Below are positions 27,330-36,841 of a stretch of 64,000 bases of DNA, piece after piece. Made by a program: the position numbers and the translations under genes. The notes below the pieces were generated by a model. The model was not told the DNA's origin. It searched no databases and saw only the letters and a program-made list of their open reading frames with translations. The first letter of the stretch is position 1. Every line of letters starts with the position of its first letter. Origin of the DNA: an uncultured Pelagimonas sp. (GTDB lineage: Bacteria; Pseudomonadota; Alphaproteobacteria; Rhodobacterales; Rhodobacteraceae); contig CANMPP010000001.1 in assembly GCA_947499735.1 (NCBI GenBank), positions 310,001-374,000 on the forward strand, given 5' to 3'.

Positions 27330-28604
27330 ATGAAAAAACTGCACCTGTCCGCCGCGACGGCTTTGTCTTTGATGGCGACTTCTGCGTTTGCTGCAGATGA
27401 CACGATCAAAGTCGGTGTTCTGCACTCATTGTCCGGTACAATGGCGATTTCCGAAACAACGCTAAAAGATACGATCGAAATGTTGGTCGAAGAACAAAAC
27501 GCCGCTGGTGGTGTTATGGGTAAACAGCTGGAAGCTGTTGTTGTTGACCCAGCATCCGACTGGCCGTTGTTTGCAGAAAAAGCGCGCGAGCTGCTGACAG
27601 TTCACGAAGTTGACGTGATCTTTGGCAACTGGACATCCGTGTCCCGTAAATCCGTTCTACCAGTCATCGAAGAGCTGAATGGCCTGCTGTTCTACCCAGT
27701 TCAGTACGAGGGCGAAGAAAGCTCGAAAAACGTATTCTACACAGGTGCTGCGCCGAACCAACAGGCGATCCCTGCGACAGATTACTATCTGGAAGAGCTG
27801 GAAGTTGAAAAATTCGCTCTGCTGGGCACAGACTATGTTTACCCACGCACAACCAACAAGATCCTTGAGCAGTACCTGAAAGACAAAGGTATCCCAGCTG
27901 AAGACATCTTCGTGAACTACACACCGTTCGGTCATTCTGACTGGTCCAAAATCGTTGCTGACGTTGTTGCGCTGGGCGCAGACGGCAAAAAGGTTGGTGT
28001 GATCTCGACAATCAACGGTGACGCAAACATCGGCTTCTACAAAGAACTGGCGGCTCTGGGCGTGTCTGCGGACGATATCCCTGTTGTTGCTTTCTCTGTT
28101 GGTGAAGAAGAACTGTCCGGTCTGGACACAACAAACCTGGTTGGTCACTTGGCAGCTTGGAACTACTTCCAATCCGCTGAATCTGATGCGAACGAAGAAT
28201 TCATCGCTGCGTGGAAAGCACGTATGGGTGAAGAGCGCGTGACAAACGATCCAATGGAAGCGCACTATATCGGTTTCAACATGTGGGTGAACGCGGTTGA
28301 AGCTGCGGAAACAACAGATGTAGATGCCGTTCGTACAGCAATGTATGGCCAAGAGTTCCCGAACCTGACAGGCGGTACAGCGGTTATGCTGCCAAACCAC
28401 CACCTGGCGAAACCAGTTCTGATTGGTGAAATCACAGAAGATGGTCAGTTCGACATCATCAGCCAAACAGCAGAAGTTCCAGGCGACGCGTGGACAGACT
28501 TCCTGCCAGAATCTGCAGTTCTGAAATCAGACTGGAAAGATCTGGGTTGTGGTATGTACAACACCGAGACAGAAACCTGCGTTCAGATCCAGTCCAACTA
28601 CTGA
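27330..28604 (+). CDS. urtA: urea ABC transporter substrate-binding protein
   Basis: A 424-residue periplasmic binding protein. The signal peptide (MKKLHLSAATALSLMATSAF, cleavage before ADDTIKVG) is followed by a type I binding fold with UrtA hallmarks: GVLHSLSGTMAISETTLKD, FGNWTSVSRKSVLPV, GLLFYPVQYEGEESSKNVFY, and TDYVYPRTTNKI. GGGGAG precedes the ATG. First gene of urtABCDE; a strong hairpin after it probably limits read-through. Threonine codons are almost all ACA, unlike neighbours, a sign of very high expression. No urease genes are in the window. Confidence 0.96.
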   Translation: MKKLHLSAATALSLMATSAFAADDTIKVGVLHSLSGTMAISETTLKDTIEMLVEEQNAAGGVMGKQLEAVVVDPASDWPLFAEKARELLTVHEVDVIFGNWTSVSRKSVLPVIEELNGLLFYPVQYEGEESSKNVFYTGAAPNQQAIPATDYYLEELEVEKFALLGTDYVYPRTTNKILEQYLKDKGIPAEDIFVNYTPFGHSDWSKIVADVVALGADGKKVGVISTINGDANIGFYKELAALGVSADDIPVVAFSVGEEELSGLDTTNLVGHLAAWNYFQSAESDANEEFIAAWKARMGEERVTNDPMEAHYIGFNMWVNAVEAAETTDVDAVRTAMYGQEFPNLTGGTAVMLPNHHLAKPVLIGEITEDGQFDIISQTAEVPGDAWTDFLPESAVLKSDWKDLGCGMYNTETETCVQIQSNY

Positions 28605-28626
28605 TCTGATTTGGTTTACGCTCATT

Positions 28627-28653
28627 GCGGGGGCTTTGCGGCCCTCGCGTTTT
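28627..28653 (+). terminator. attenuating hairpin between urtA and urtB
   Basis: GCGGGGGC (28627-28634) pairs with GCCCTCGC (28641-28648), one G-U, loop of six, then GTTTTG. The U tract is short, so partial read-through into urtB is expected. Confidence 0.55.
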
Positions 28654-28726
28654 GCAGCGCCTTTTGGGCGTTGCTTGCGTTTCGGCGCAGCAGGTCAGTT
28701 TGACCGACGGGGGATACAGAATACAC

Positions 28727-30700
28727 ATGAAACGGGCAGGGATCTGGGCAGCCTTTCTATGGCTTTGTCTGAGCGGAGCAGTTTTCGCACAAGATTTGCA
28801 GAACGTGCTGCAAACACATCAGCAGGCCGTTGAAAAAGCGTCTCGTAAAACGATTGATGCTGTGCTGGATGATTTGGCGGCTGCTAATGCGCCGGGCACG
28901 CAAACCTTCATCCAAGAATGGGCCGGCAAAAATGTCTGGATGCGCAAAGAGGACGGATTGTTCTTTTATGTGTCAGCCCAAGCAGACAAAAGCTATGAAT
29001 TGATTGATCTGGCCAGTGGCGAAACAGTTGGCGTGGCTGCTGAAAAGAAGCTTTTGAAACAGCTCAAACCCAATTCCGGCGTGCGCGGTGTTTTGGCCTC
29101 ATTCCTTGTTCAGTTCCAGCTGAGCGACCCTGATCCTGAACGCCGTATCGCAGCATTACAAGCGATTGAGCGGGATGCAGATGAAACGCATTACGGCCCT
29201 TTGCAAGCCTCGGTTGAGAATGAACCAGATGCGGAATTGAAGGCGCGGAAAGAACGTCTTGTCCGCGTTTTGGCCGTCCAATTTGAACAGGATGAAACCA
29301 AACGGATTGACGCGATACTGTCCTTCAAAGGGGATTTGGGCGTAGACGCGCGTGCTGCTTTGAACCCGATTTTGGCAACTGATTTGGTGGTTTTATCTGC
29401 GCTGCAAGATCCCAGTGAAAACGTGGCCCAGTCACTGTCGTCTCGTTTCACAGGATCGGATATGCCAGATGGCGTGACACGAGAACAGGCCATTGCTTTG
29501 GTGCAAAAAGCCGGTTTGCTGGGGCCAATTCCGGATAATGATGCGATCAAATCAGCTTTGATCGCCAATATGCAAGACGACATGGTGGGTGGATTTGCAA
29601 AGCAAGATCTGGACCAACAGGAAAATCGCTATCAAGCCTATGATGCTTTGGCAGCTAGCGGTTTGGTTGATAAACGTATCAGCGATTATGACGTGTCTGA
29701 AACATTGGCCTACAGCAACCTGGCCCTTGTTTACCGCGAACCGTCTTCCGTCGTAACGGATACGGCCCGCGAAACTTTAGCATCCATCAACGACGCTGTC
29801 GGCCTGAACCAGGCGCTGGACCTTGGCCTTGACGCACTGTCCTTGGCATCGATCTTTTTCCTTGCAGCTATCGGTTTGGCGATCACCTTTGGTGTGATGG
29901 GCGTCATCAATATGGCCCATGGCGAATTCATCATGATGGGCGCTTATACGGGCTATGTGGTTCAACAACTGATCCCGAATTACACCGTATCCCTGATCGT
30001 GGCCATTCCATTGGCCTTTGCCGTGACCTTTGCCGCCGGTGTCGCACTGGAACGGTTGGTCATTCGTTGGCTGTATAATCGCCCGCTGGAAACGCTACTG
30101 GCCACCTTTGGTGTGTCGATTGCATTGCAGCAGATTGCGAAAAACATCTTTGGCACGCAGGCGCGCCCCCTGACGTCGCCGGGCTGGCTGGATGGCGCAT
30201 GGGTGCTGAACGATGTTGTGTCGATTTCCTATATCCGCATTGCGATTTTTGCGCTGGGGCTGATCTTTTTCCTGCTTCTCTTGTTCATTCTAAACAAAAC
30301 CCGTCTGGGTTTGGAGGTGCGCGCCGTGACGCAGAACCCGCGTATGGCATCCGCAATGGGCATCAACCCTGATAAGATCAACATGCTGACATTTGGTCTG
30401 GGTTCGGGCATTGCCGGCATCGCAGGTGTCGCGATTGGACTGTTTGCCAAAGTGACATCCGAACTGGGCAGCGATTACATCGTGCAAAGCTTTATGACCA
30501 TCGTGGTTGGCGGTGTTGGCAATATCTGGGGCGCGCTGCTGGGGGCTGGCATGATTGGAACGCTGCAAAAAGGGATCGAATGGCTGAACCCGTCCAACAC
30601 TTTGGCGGCGCAGACCTACATGATCCTGTTCATCATTTTGTTCATCCAGATCCGGCCACGGGGCATTATCGCCCTCAAAGGCCGCGCGGCAGGAGATTAA
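28727..30700 (+). CDS. urtB: urea ABC transporter permease UrtB
   Basis: A 657-residue permease. Residues 1-23 are a signal peptide (ending GAVFA before QDLQN), followed by a ~330-residue periplasmic, helical repeat-like domain with no transport motif, then from about residue 363 the usual eight-helix LIV-I type permease (FGVMGVINMAHGEFIMMGAY; GVSIALQQIAKNIFGTQARP). The N-terminal extension is usual for proteobacterial UrtB; its role is unknown. The start follows the signal-peptide boundary; the ORF is open further upstream. urtC starts 3 bp after the stop. Confidence 0.95.
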   Translation: MKRAGIWAAFLWLCLSGAVFAQDLQNVLQTHQQAVEKASRKTIDAVLDDLAAANAPGTQTFIQEWAGKNVWMRKEDGLFFYVSAQADKSYELIDLASGETVGVAAEKKLLKQLKPNSGVRGVLASFLVQFQLSDPDPERRIAALQAIERDADETHYGPLQASVENEPDAELKARKERLVRVLAVQFEQDETKRIDAILSFKGDLGVDARAALNPILATDLVVLSALQDPSENVAQSLSSRFTGSDMPDGVTREQAIALVQKAGLLGPIPDNDAIKSALIANMQDDMVGGFAKQDLDQQENRYQAYDALAASGLVDKRISDYDVSETLAYSNLALVYREPSSVVTDTARETLASINDAVGLNQALDLGLDALSLASIFFLAAIGLAITFGVMGVINMAHGEFIMMGAYTGYVVQQLIPNYTVSLIVAIPLAFAVTFAAGVALERLVIRWLYNRPLETLLATFGVSIALQQIAKNIFGTQARPLTSPGWLDGAWVLNDVVSISYIRIAIFALGLIFFLLLLFILNKTRLGLEVRAVTQNPRMASAMGINPDKINMLTFGLGSGIAGIAGVAIGLFAKVTSELGSDYIVQSFMTIVVGGVGNIWGALLGAGMIGTLQKGIEWLNPSNTLAAQTYMILFIILFIQIRPRGIIALKGRAAGD

Positions 30701-30703
30701 GCC

Positions 30704-31882
30704 ATGAAACAGAGCTTTTTGATCCGCAATCCGCATATTCTGGTGTTCATGGGGTTGCTGGCTGTGTTCACCATCGCAGTGACCTTAATGAGCGCCTATG
30801 CCGGATCCGATGTGATTTCGACCAGCTTTGTCAAAACGCTGGGCAAGACCCTATGCCTGTGCCTGATCGCCATCGCGATGGACCTGGTTTGGGGGTATTG
30901 TGGAATCCTGTCATTGGGGCATTTCGCATTCTTCGGTATTGGCGGATACATGGTTGGCATGTGGCTGATGTATGAACGCACGAAAGAAATCGTTGCGACC
31001 TCGATGGCCGCAGAAGCCTTGCCGCCCACGCCTGAAGAAGTGCGCGAAGGAATTGGTACGCAGATTTTCGGTGTCGTCGGTGGGGCCGAGATACCATGGG
31101 TTTGGTATTTCGCGGATTTCCTCAGCATTCAACTGGCCCTTGTCGTGTTGGTGCCGGGTCTTTTGGCGCTGATCTTTGGCTGGCTGGCCTTCCGGTCGCG
31201 TGTGACAGGGGTTTACCTGTCTATCCTGACCCAAGCCATGACACTGGCGCTGTCCCTGTATCTGTTTCAAAACGACAGTGGTTTGAGGGGCAATAATGGC
31301 CTGTCGGGGCTGCAAAACATACCTGGTCTGACAGATGTTGGTCAGGACACCATTTCTATCTGGTTCTTCTGGGCCTCGGCTGTTGCGTTGGCGCTGGGGT
31401 ATCTGATGGCCGTGTTCTTCACACAGGGCAAATTCGGGTCGGTCATTCGCGGCATCCGCGATGACGAGGCGCGCGTGCGTTTCCTTGGCTATAATGTTGA
31501 AGGCTACAAATTGGTTGTCTTTACAGGAACAGCGGTGATCGCAGGCATCGCGGGCGCGCTGTATTATCCGCAGGCCGGTATCATCAACCCGGCAGAGATT
31601 GCGCCAATTGCGTCGATCTATCTGGCGGTTTGGGTGGCGATTGGTGGCAGGGGGCGCATTTATGGTGCTGTCATCGGGGCGGCCTTTGTATCTTTGCTGT
31701 CCAGCTGGTTCACAGGCGGCGGGGCACCTGACATTTCACTGGGGGTCTACACGATCCAGTGGACCGATTGGTGGTTGGTGCTGCTTGGCTTTAGCTTTGT
31801 TGCCGTGACATTGTTTGCACCCAAAGGCATTGGCGGTCTGTTTGACCTGATCAATCCGGCCCATAAGGGAGAAAAGTCATGA
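30704..31882 (+). CDS. urtC: urea ABC transporter permease UrtC
   Basis: A 392-residue second permease with about ten hydrophobic helices. The typical segment LVWGYCGILSLGHFAFFGIG matches BPD_transp_2 permeases, and VIRGIRDDEARVRFLGYNVE is the cytoplasmic loop that couples to the ATPases. Its stop overlaps the urtD start (ATGA), so UrtC and UrtD are translationally coupled. Confidence 0.95.
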   Translation: MKQSFLIRNPHILVFMGLLAVFTIAVTLMSAYAGSDVISTSFVKTLGKTLCLCLIAIAMDLVWGYCGILSLGHFAFFGIGGYMVGMWLMYERTKEIVATSMAAEALPPTPEEVREGIGTQIFGVVGGAEIPWVWYFADFLSIQLALVVLVPGLLALIFGWLAFRSRVTGVYLSILTQAMTLALSLYLFQNDSGLRGNNGLSGLQNIPGLTDVGQDTISIWFFWASAVALALGYLMAVFFTQGKFGSVIRGIRDDEARVRFLGYNVEGYKLVVFTGTAVIAGIAGALYYPQAGIINPAEIAPIASIYLAVWVAIGGRGRIYGAVIGAAFVSLLSSWFTGGGAPDISLGVYTIQWTDWWLVLLGFSFVAVTLFAPKGIGGLFDLINPAHKGEKS

Positions 31883-32619
31883 GCACTTTACTAGAAGTGT
31901 CCGGCGTGTCGGTCAGTTTCGATGGGTTCAAGGCAATCAACAATCTGTCTTTCCAAATTGGCGATGCAGAAATGCGCGCCATTATCGGGCCCAATGGGGC
32001 AGGCAAGACCACCTTTATGGATATTGTGACGGGTAAGACCAAACCGGATGAGGGGCGTGTGATCTGGGGGGAACGCAATATTTCATTGCTGGGCCTGTCG
32101 GAAAGCCGCATCGCACAAGAAGGGGTGGGGCGCAAATTCCAACGCCCAACGGTGTTTGAAGCCCAAAGCGTGCGGGAAAACCTATCCATGGCGTTGAAAA
32201 ACAAACGTGGCCCGTTTGACGTCCTGATGTATCGGCGCAATGCCGAGGCGCGTGCGCGTCTAGAAGACATCGCAGAGCAGGTCGGCCTGTCCGATCAGCT
32301 GGAACGCATGTCCGGCGAGTTAAGCCATGGGCAAAAGCAGTGGTTGGAAATCGGTATGCTGTTGGCACAGGAGCCACGTTTGTTGCTGGTGGATGAACCT
32401 GCCGCTGGTATGACGCCAGAGGAACGGGAACACACCACGGATATTCTGGTCGAGGCGGCAAAAACCCGGGCCGTGGTTGTTGTGGAACATGATATGGAAT
32501 TTGTGCGCCGTCTGAACTGTAAGGTCACGGTGCTTCATGAAGGATCTGTTCTGGCCGAGGGGTCAATTGACCATGTGACCTCAAACCAAGAGGTTATCGA
32601 TGTTTATTTGGGGCGCTAA
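31879..32619 (+). CDS. urtD: urea ABC transporter ATP-binding protein UrtD
   Basis: A 246-residue LivG-type ATPase. Walker A GPNGAGKTTFMDIVTG, signature ELSHGQKQWLEIGM, Walker B LLLVDEPAAGMT and switch His in VVVVEHDMEFVRRL are all intact. It pairs with UrtE to power UrtBC. urtE begins 3 bp downstream. Confidence 0.95.
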   Translation: MSTLLEVSGVSVSFDGFKAINNLSFQIGDAEMRAIIGPNGAGKTTFMDIVTGKTKPDEGRVIWGERNISLLGLSESRIAQEGVGRKFQRPTVFEAQSVRENLSMALKNKRGPFDVLMYRRNAEARARLEDIAEQVGLSDQLERMSGELSHGQKQWLEIGMLLAQEPRLLLVDEPAAGMTPEEREHTTDILVEAAKTRAVVVVEHDMEFVRRLNCKVTVLHEGSVLAEGSIDHVTSNQEVIDVYLGR

Positions 32620-32622
32620 AAT

Positions 32623-33318
32623 ATGCTGAACGTGGAAAACCTATCGCTTCATTACGGCCAAAGCCAGATCCTGCGCGATGTGTCGCTGGAGGCTGAAACC
32701 GGTAAAATCACCTGCCTGATGGGAACCAACGGTGTGGGCAAAACGTCCTTGCTAAAGGCCATCTCAGGCGCGCATGCCCCATCAGGTGGCAAGGTGCTGT
32801 TGGATGGCGTGGATTTGACCCGTCAGGCGCCCCATGTGGTGGCGAAAGCAGGCATTGGGTATGTCCCACAGGGGCGTGAAATTTTTCCCCTGCTGACGGT
32901 GCGTGAAAACCTAGAGACCGGATTTAACTGTATCAATCGGTCTGAATGGATGGTGCCGGACGAGATCTTTGAACTCTTTCCAGTGCTGAATGAAATGCAG
33001 AACCGCCGGGGCGGGGATCTGTCAGGTGGTCAGCAACAGCAATTGGCAATTGGCCGTGCGCTGATCACGCAGCCAAAACTGCTGCTGCTGGATGAACCGA
33101 CCGAGGGCATCCAACCCAACGTCATCCAACAGATCGGTCGCGTGCTGGAATATCTGCGTGACCAAGGCAAAATGGCGATCCTGCTGGTCGAACAATTCTT
33201 CGATTTCGCCCATGAACTGGGGGATGCCTTTGTCGCCCTGCGTCGTGGTGAAGTCATCCTTCGTGGACCTGCATCTGATGTGACGCGGGATGAACTGCTG
33301 GGCGCGGTGTCGGTTTAA
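32623..33318 (+). CDS. urtE: urea ABC transporter ATP-binding protein UrtE
   Basis: A 231-residue LivF-type ATPase, last gene of the urt operon. Walker A GTNGVGKTSLLKAISG, signature DLSGGQQQQLAIGRA, Walker B LLLLDEPTEGIQPN and the terminal switch VEQFFDFAHEL are present. No clear intrinsic terminator follows. Confidence 0.95.
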   Translation: MLNVENLSLHYGQSQILRDVSLEAETGKITCLMGTNGVGKTSLLKAISGAHAPSGGKVLLDGVDLTRQAPHVVAKAGIGYVPQGREIFPLLTVRENLETGFNCINRSEWMVPDEIFELFPVLNEMQNRRGGDLSGGQQQQLAIGRALITQPKLLLLDEPTEGIQPNVIQQIGRVLEYLRDQGKMAILLVEQFFDFAHELGDAFVALRRGEVILRGPASDVTRDELLGAVSV

Positions 33319-33370
33319 GTGGCTATTTTTGGGCATCGCAAAGATATCTTAGGACATGTTTGAGACCGAG

Positions 33371-33718
33371 CTAGAGTTGATCTAACCGCATAGCGTTGGC
33401 TGTTGCTACGACCTGTGGGATCTTATCTTTTATCCTGCGTAAAATCTGAAAAGTGTGCATCTTGGGATCACGATTATGTTCAGGTATGTCATGAGACAGT
33501 CCAATATCCCACACAGAGCTATCCGGAGGATTGTGAATGTCAAAGTCCCCAGAGGGATCCATTATTAAGCTTAGATAAATTGTTTTCCCAAAAGGTGACC
33601 ATGTGGATTTAAGCCGCCAAATTTCTTTGGCCCACCAACAGTAGCTTTCTAATTCGGCTTGCTCGATGGTCCAACCTTCAGTCGTAAGTGCGTCTGAGAG
33701 ATAAGCGAAACGTTCCAT
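33371..33718 (-). CDS. orphan hypothetical protein, 115 aa
   Basis: A soluble protein with no signal peptide (MERFAYLSDALTTEGWTIEQ). It is rich in Trp/Tyr/Asp, with WWAKEIWRLKSTWSPFGKTI and a strand-loop region YLSLIMDPSGDFD. I recognise no family. Composition is more AT-rich than the flanking urt genes and no good ribosome site precedes the ATG. It lies between the end of urtE (convergent) and a tRNA gene, a common place for newly acquired cargo, but no integrase or attachment repeat is visible. Small immunity-type proteins can look like this; that is speculation. Confidence 0.55.
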   Translation of the reverse strand: MERFAYLSDALTTEGWTIEQAELESYCWWAKEIWRLKSTWSPFGKTIYLSLIMDPSGDFDIHNPPDSSVWDIGLSHDIPEHNRDPKMHTFQILRRIKDKIPQVVATANAMRLDQL

Positions 33719-33799
33719 GGAAATTTGTTATTTTGTGATACATTTATGCTAATGTATTTTGCCACGGAAGATAGTGCTGCTTGATTTGAATAGGTTAAA

Positions 33800-33876
<77 letters not shown>

Positions 33877-34004
33877 GAACCGTGGGCGGTGACTACGGGT
33901 TCCCGGCGATGGGGTCAAGCCCTTTGATGGGAAAAATATCAATTGAAACGACATTGTTTGGGCTTTCGCAGCGCAGGTGGGGGATCGTTCGCAAAAAGGC
34001 AATA

Positions 34005-35315
34005 TCAGTTGACGATATCCTCGTCGGTTACGAACATATTCGCCCATGCTCGATCCACCAGTTCCGGGGTCATTTTGTAGGGCCAGCCTTCGAAGTCACA
34101 GACAGAGAGCATTTGGTCGATCAAGAACACAGGCTGGTAGTTGGCATAGACGTTTCCAATCGTCGGATACTTTGTTTTCAGCAAATAAATCAGCGATTCT
34201 TCGTCCAGTTCCAGTTTCTTCTTTTTCGCCACCAATGAGAAGATTTTCAAAAATCCCTTTTGATCCGGGCCATCGATTTTGATCTTATAGAAAATCCGAC
34301 GCAGGGCGGCCTTGTCGAAGATTTTGTTCGGATGAAAGTTGGTCGAGAAAATGACCAATGTGTCAAAAGGAACCTCGAATTTTTCGCCCGATTGCAGCGC
34401 CAGAATATCGCGGTTTTCTTCTAATGGAACGATCCATCGGTTGACCAGTTTCTGGGGCGGTTCGGCTTGCCGCCCAAGGTCGTCGACAATGAAAATTCCA
34501 CCAGTGGATTTCAGTTGCAGGGGGGCCTGATAGGTCCGCGCGGTTGGGTTAAATACGAGATCCAGCATGTTTAGGGACAATTCACCGCCCGTAATCACGG
34601 TCGGGCGTTTGCACAGGACGTAACGGTTGTCGAACCGGTTTGCGCGACGCAGCTTTGTGGCGTCTTCTTCGTCGCTTTCTGCGGCGCTGTGAATGATCGG
34701 GTCGAACACGGTGATCACCTGACCGGAATATTCGATGGCGCGAGGGATATAGATTTTGTCCCCCATCGCGTCGCGTATGCCATTTGAGATCGAGGACTTA
34801 CCGTTGCCTGGTGGTCCATACATCAGGATTGACCGCCCAGAGGTCACAGCAGGGCCTAGGTTCGATACCAGATCGGGTGGCAGGACCAAATGCCCCATCG
34901 CACCTGTCAGATCGTTACGCGTCAATTGAATGTTGCGGATAGATTGGCGTTTTACCTGTTGCGAATATGCGTCAAGCGGGACAGGCATGGCCCCGAAATA
35001 TTCCGATTGTGCCAGTGCGTCTAATGCACGCGCCTTGCCGCTATCTGTCAGCTGATAGGACATTTCAGTGGCTGGCCCGCCAGAGGTCAATGTCCCCATG
35101 GCTTCCAGCAGGCTTTGGCCGCGTGCAATATCGATAAGTTCCTGCGTGATCGGCACAGGCAGTGCAATAGCAGCAGCGATATCCGTGGTTTTATTCGCAT
35201 TCTTGCGAAAGATGGTTTTCAACATGATATCGCGCATCATGACCATCTGTAGCCCGACATCCTCAATCCGTTTGGGGGCGGGAGGGGCAACAATATCGGT
35301 GCTTAGCATATTCAT
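34005..35315 (-). CDS. AAA family ATPase at the end of the tad locus
   Basis: A 436-residue ATPase. Walker A GRSILMYGPPGNGKSS lies near residue 165, Walker B in GGIFIVDDLGRQAE, sensor 1 in LVIFSTNFHP and an arginine pair in ALRRIFYKI. The N-terminal third (TTDIAAAIALPVPITQELID, then SYQLTDSGKARALDAL) resembles a winged helix and may contact protein or DNA. It is the last gene of the minus-strand pilus region, 100 bp after tadV. Such ATPases recur beside alphaproteobacterial tad loci; the role (assembly, disassembly or regulation) is not established. Confidence 0.82.
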   Translation of the reverse strand: MNMLSTDIVAPPAPKRIEDVGLQMVMMRDIMLKTIFRKNANKTTDIAAAIALPVPITQELIDIARGQSLLEAMGTLTSGGPATEMSYQLTDSGKARALDALAQSEYFGAMPVPLDAYSQQVKRQSIRNIQLTRNDLTGAMGHLVLPPDLVSNLGPAVTSGRSILMYGPPGNGKSSISNGIRDAMGDKIYIPRAIEYSGQVITVFDPIIHSAAESDEEDATKLRRANRFDNRYVLCKRPTVITGGELSLNMLDLVFNPTARTYQAPLQLKSTGGIFIVDDLGRQAEPPQKLVNRWIVPLEENRDILALQSGEKFEVPFDTLVIFSTNFHPNKIFDKAALRRIFYKIKIDGPDQKGFLKIFSLVAKKKKLELDEESLIYLLKTKYPTIGNVYANYQPVFLIDQMLSVCDFEGWPYKMTPELVDRAWANMFVTDEDIVN

Positions 35316-35417
35316 GAACAGATCTCTATCGAAGGCGTATTACATGTCCTGCTCTATATGTGATTTACGGCGAAATCAGGGCCAGCGGCGGGCAGTTTTG
35401 GGCGTATGCACGGATGC

Positions 35418-35921
35418 TTACGCGCCGTAGATCCAACCAAGGATCAAATAGGATAGAAAGATTGGTGCCAATGCGATGGCCATTGGGAATTTGCGCGCTT
35501 GCATTGACCAGCTTTCCCAATCGGGGGCTAGACTACGCAGCGCCGTTTTTCCAGCAATGCGGTGTGTCAAAACCGCGGCCAATGTCCAAGCGCAATAAAG
35601 CGCGACCATGATACGATAATCGTGCCAATCAATCATTGGTGCCATTGCTATGATAAATTTGGCGTCACCTGCCCCCATGGCACCAGCGGCCCAGAGCGCA
35701 AGCAAAACGGCAAAAGCGACCGCCAAAGCCACAAATCGCCACAGATAGGTTTCCAATCCCAATGCAAAAGGGCCAGCAAATAGAAACACTGCCAAAATCA
35801 AACATACGTTGATGTTATAGATCTTCATCCAGCGCAGATCGCTATACATCGCGTAAAGGCACATGGGCAGGACAAGTGGCAAAAACCACAACGCCGCATT
35901 TTGGGTCAATGCCATGTGCAT
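35418..35921 (-). CDS. cpaA: prepilin peptidase TadV/CpaA (A24 family)
   Basis: A 167-residue inner-membrane aspartic protease that cleaves Flp prepilins. The two catalytic aspartates are visible: YSDLRWMKIYN in the first cytoplasmic loop and the GxGD-type GAGDAKFIIAM in the second. It has four to six helices and lacks the methylase domain of PilD, as is usual for TadV. It lies 20 bp after the TPR lipoprotein gene. Confidence 0.9.
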   Translation of the reverse strand: MHMALTQNAALWFLPLVLPMCLYAMYSDLRWMKIYNINVCLILAVFLFAGPFALGLETYLWRFVALAVAFAVLLALWAAGAMGAGDAKFIIAMAPMIDWHDYRIMVALYCAWTLAAVLTHRIAGKTALRSLAPDWESWSMQARKFPMAIALAPIFLSYLILGWIYGA

Positions 35922-35941
35922 ATGGGGATCCTTGCGAAAGG

Positions 35942-36802
35942 TTAGTTGCTGATCTTTGCGTCCAAGGCAGACAGGGCGCGCGCGGCTTCTTCAAAGTGCT
36001 GGGGGTGGGTGTCCACCGCATCCCGCAGCAACGCTTTGCCAATTTCGACATCCCCGCGTTTGATCGCCGTAAGGGCAAGGCTATGTAGCAGCTGGGCGCG
36101 CTCCACTTGCGTCATGGGTACGGGGGGCAATGTGTAGTTGCCCTGTGCCGCACGGGCCAAAACCATGTTGTTTTTGGCAGTATATAGCGTGCGATCATAG
36201 CGCAGGGTTTCGCCAAACAGTTGTTCCGCTTTTGCATAATCGCCGCGAGACAGTTTTGAATAGCCCCAGTTGTTCAACACTCCGGCTGGCGTGGTGGTCA
36301 GACCAACAGCAATTTCATAAAAGCTGTCTGCCTTGGCCCAGTCCTGTTTGCTGTCCGCCATCATGGCCTCTAAACGATATCGTTTGAAGGTTTCATGTGT
36401 CGGGGGAATGGCGTTCAGAACCTGTTCGGCCTGGTCCCATTCATTGGCACGAATATGGGCATCGGCCAGATTAACCTGATCTTCCAAGGTGCTATCGGGA
36501 TGCGAAATCACTTTTGTCCAAGCTGTCTTTGCCTCGGGGATACGGTTCGCGCGCACCAGCGAAACCGCCAACCCACGTGCGAAATCGATGCGATCAGGTT
36601 GCGCATTTAAGGAACGATTGAAATAGGCGACAGCTTCGTTGGGATCACCCGCCGTGAGCATGATTTCAGATATACCTGTTCCATCCAAGGCATTCACATC
36701 TTGAAAGGCGCGATCCACCTCTTCTGCGGTCGGGGATTTATCGCAGCCAGCAAGTGCCGTTAACACAACAACACACATGGGCACGGTGAATGAATGGCGC
36801 AT
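35942..36802 (-). CDS. TPR-repeat lipoprotein of the tad locus
   Basis: 286 residues with a lipobox (VVVLTALAGC, lipidation at Cys20) and several tetratricopeptide repeats (NEAVAYFNRSLNAQPDRIDF; SIL-type helices through YAKAEQLFGETLRYDR). It probably acts in the outer membrane or periplasm as a scaffold for the Tad secretin, like TadD. It follows a second, shorter TPR lipoprotein, so the locus carries two. The exact division of labour is unknown. Confidence 0.85.
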   Translation of the reverse strand: MRHSFTVPMCVVVLTALAGCDKSPTAEEVDRAFQDVNALDGTGISEIMLTAGDPNEAVAYFNRSLNAQPDRIDFARGLAVSLVRANRIPEAKTAWTKVISHPDSTLEDQVNLADAHIRANEWDQAEQVLNAIPPTHETFKRYRLEAMMADSKQDWAKADSFYEIAVGLTTTPAGVLNNWGYSKLSRGDYAKAEQLFGETLRYDRTLYTAKNNMVLARAAQGNYTLPPVPMTQVERAQLLHSLALTAIKRGDVEIGKALLRDAVDTHPQHFEEAARALSALDAKISN

Positions 36803-36841
36803 TTTTGCGTCCTTTTACTGCTCTGCCTCTGACACTGGTTT

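Noticed and set aside
27657-28466. A 269-codon ORF antisense to urtA
   Set aside because: It arises from the biased codon use of urtA; its protein is Cys/Phe/Arg-rich with no domain and no ribosome site, and urtA is certain.
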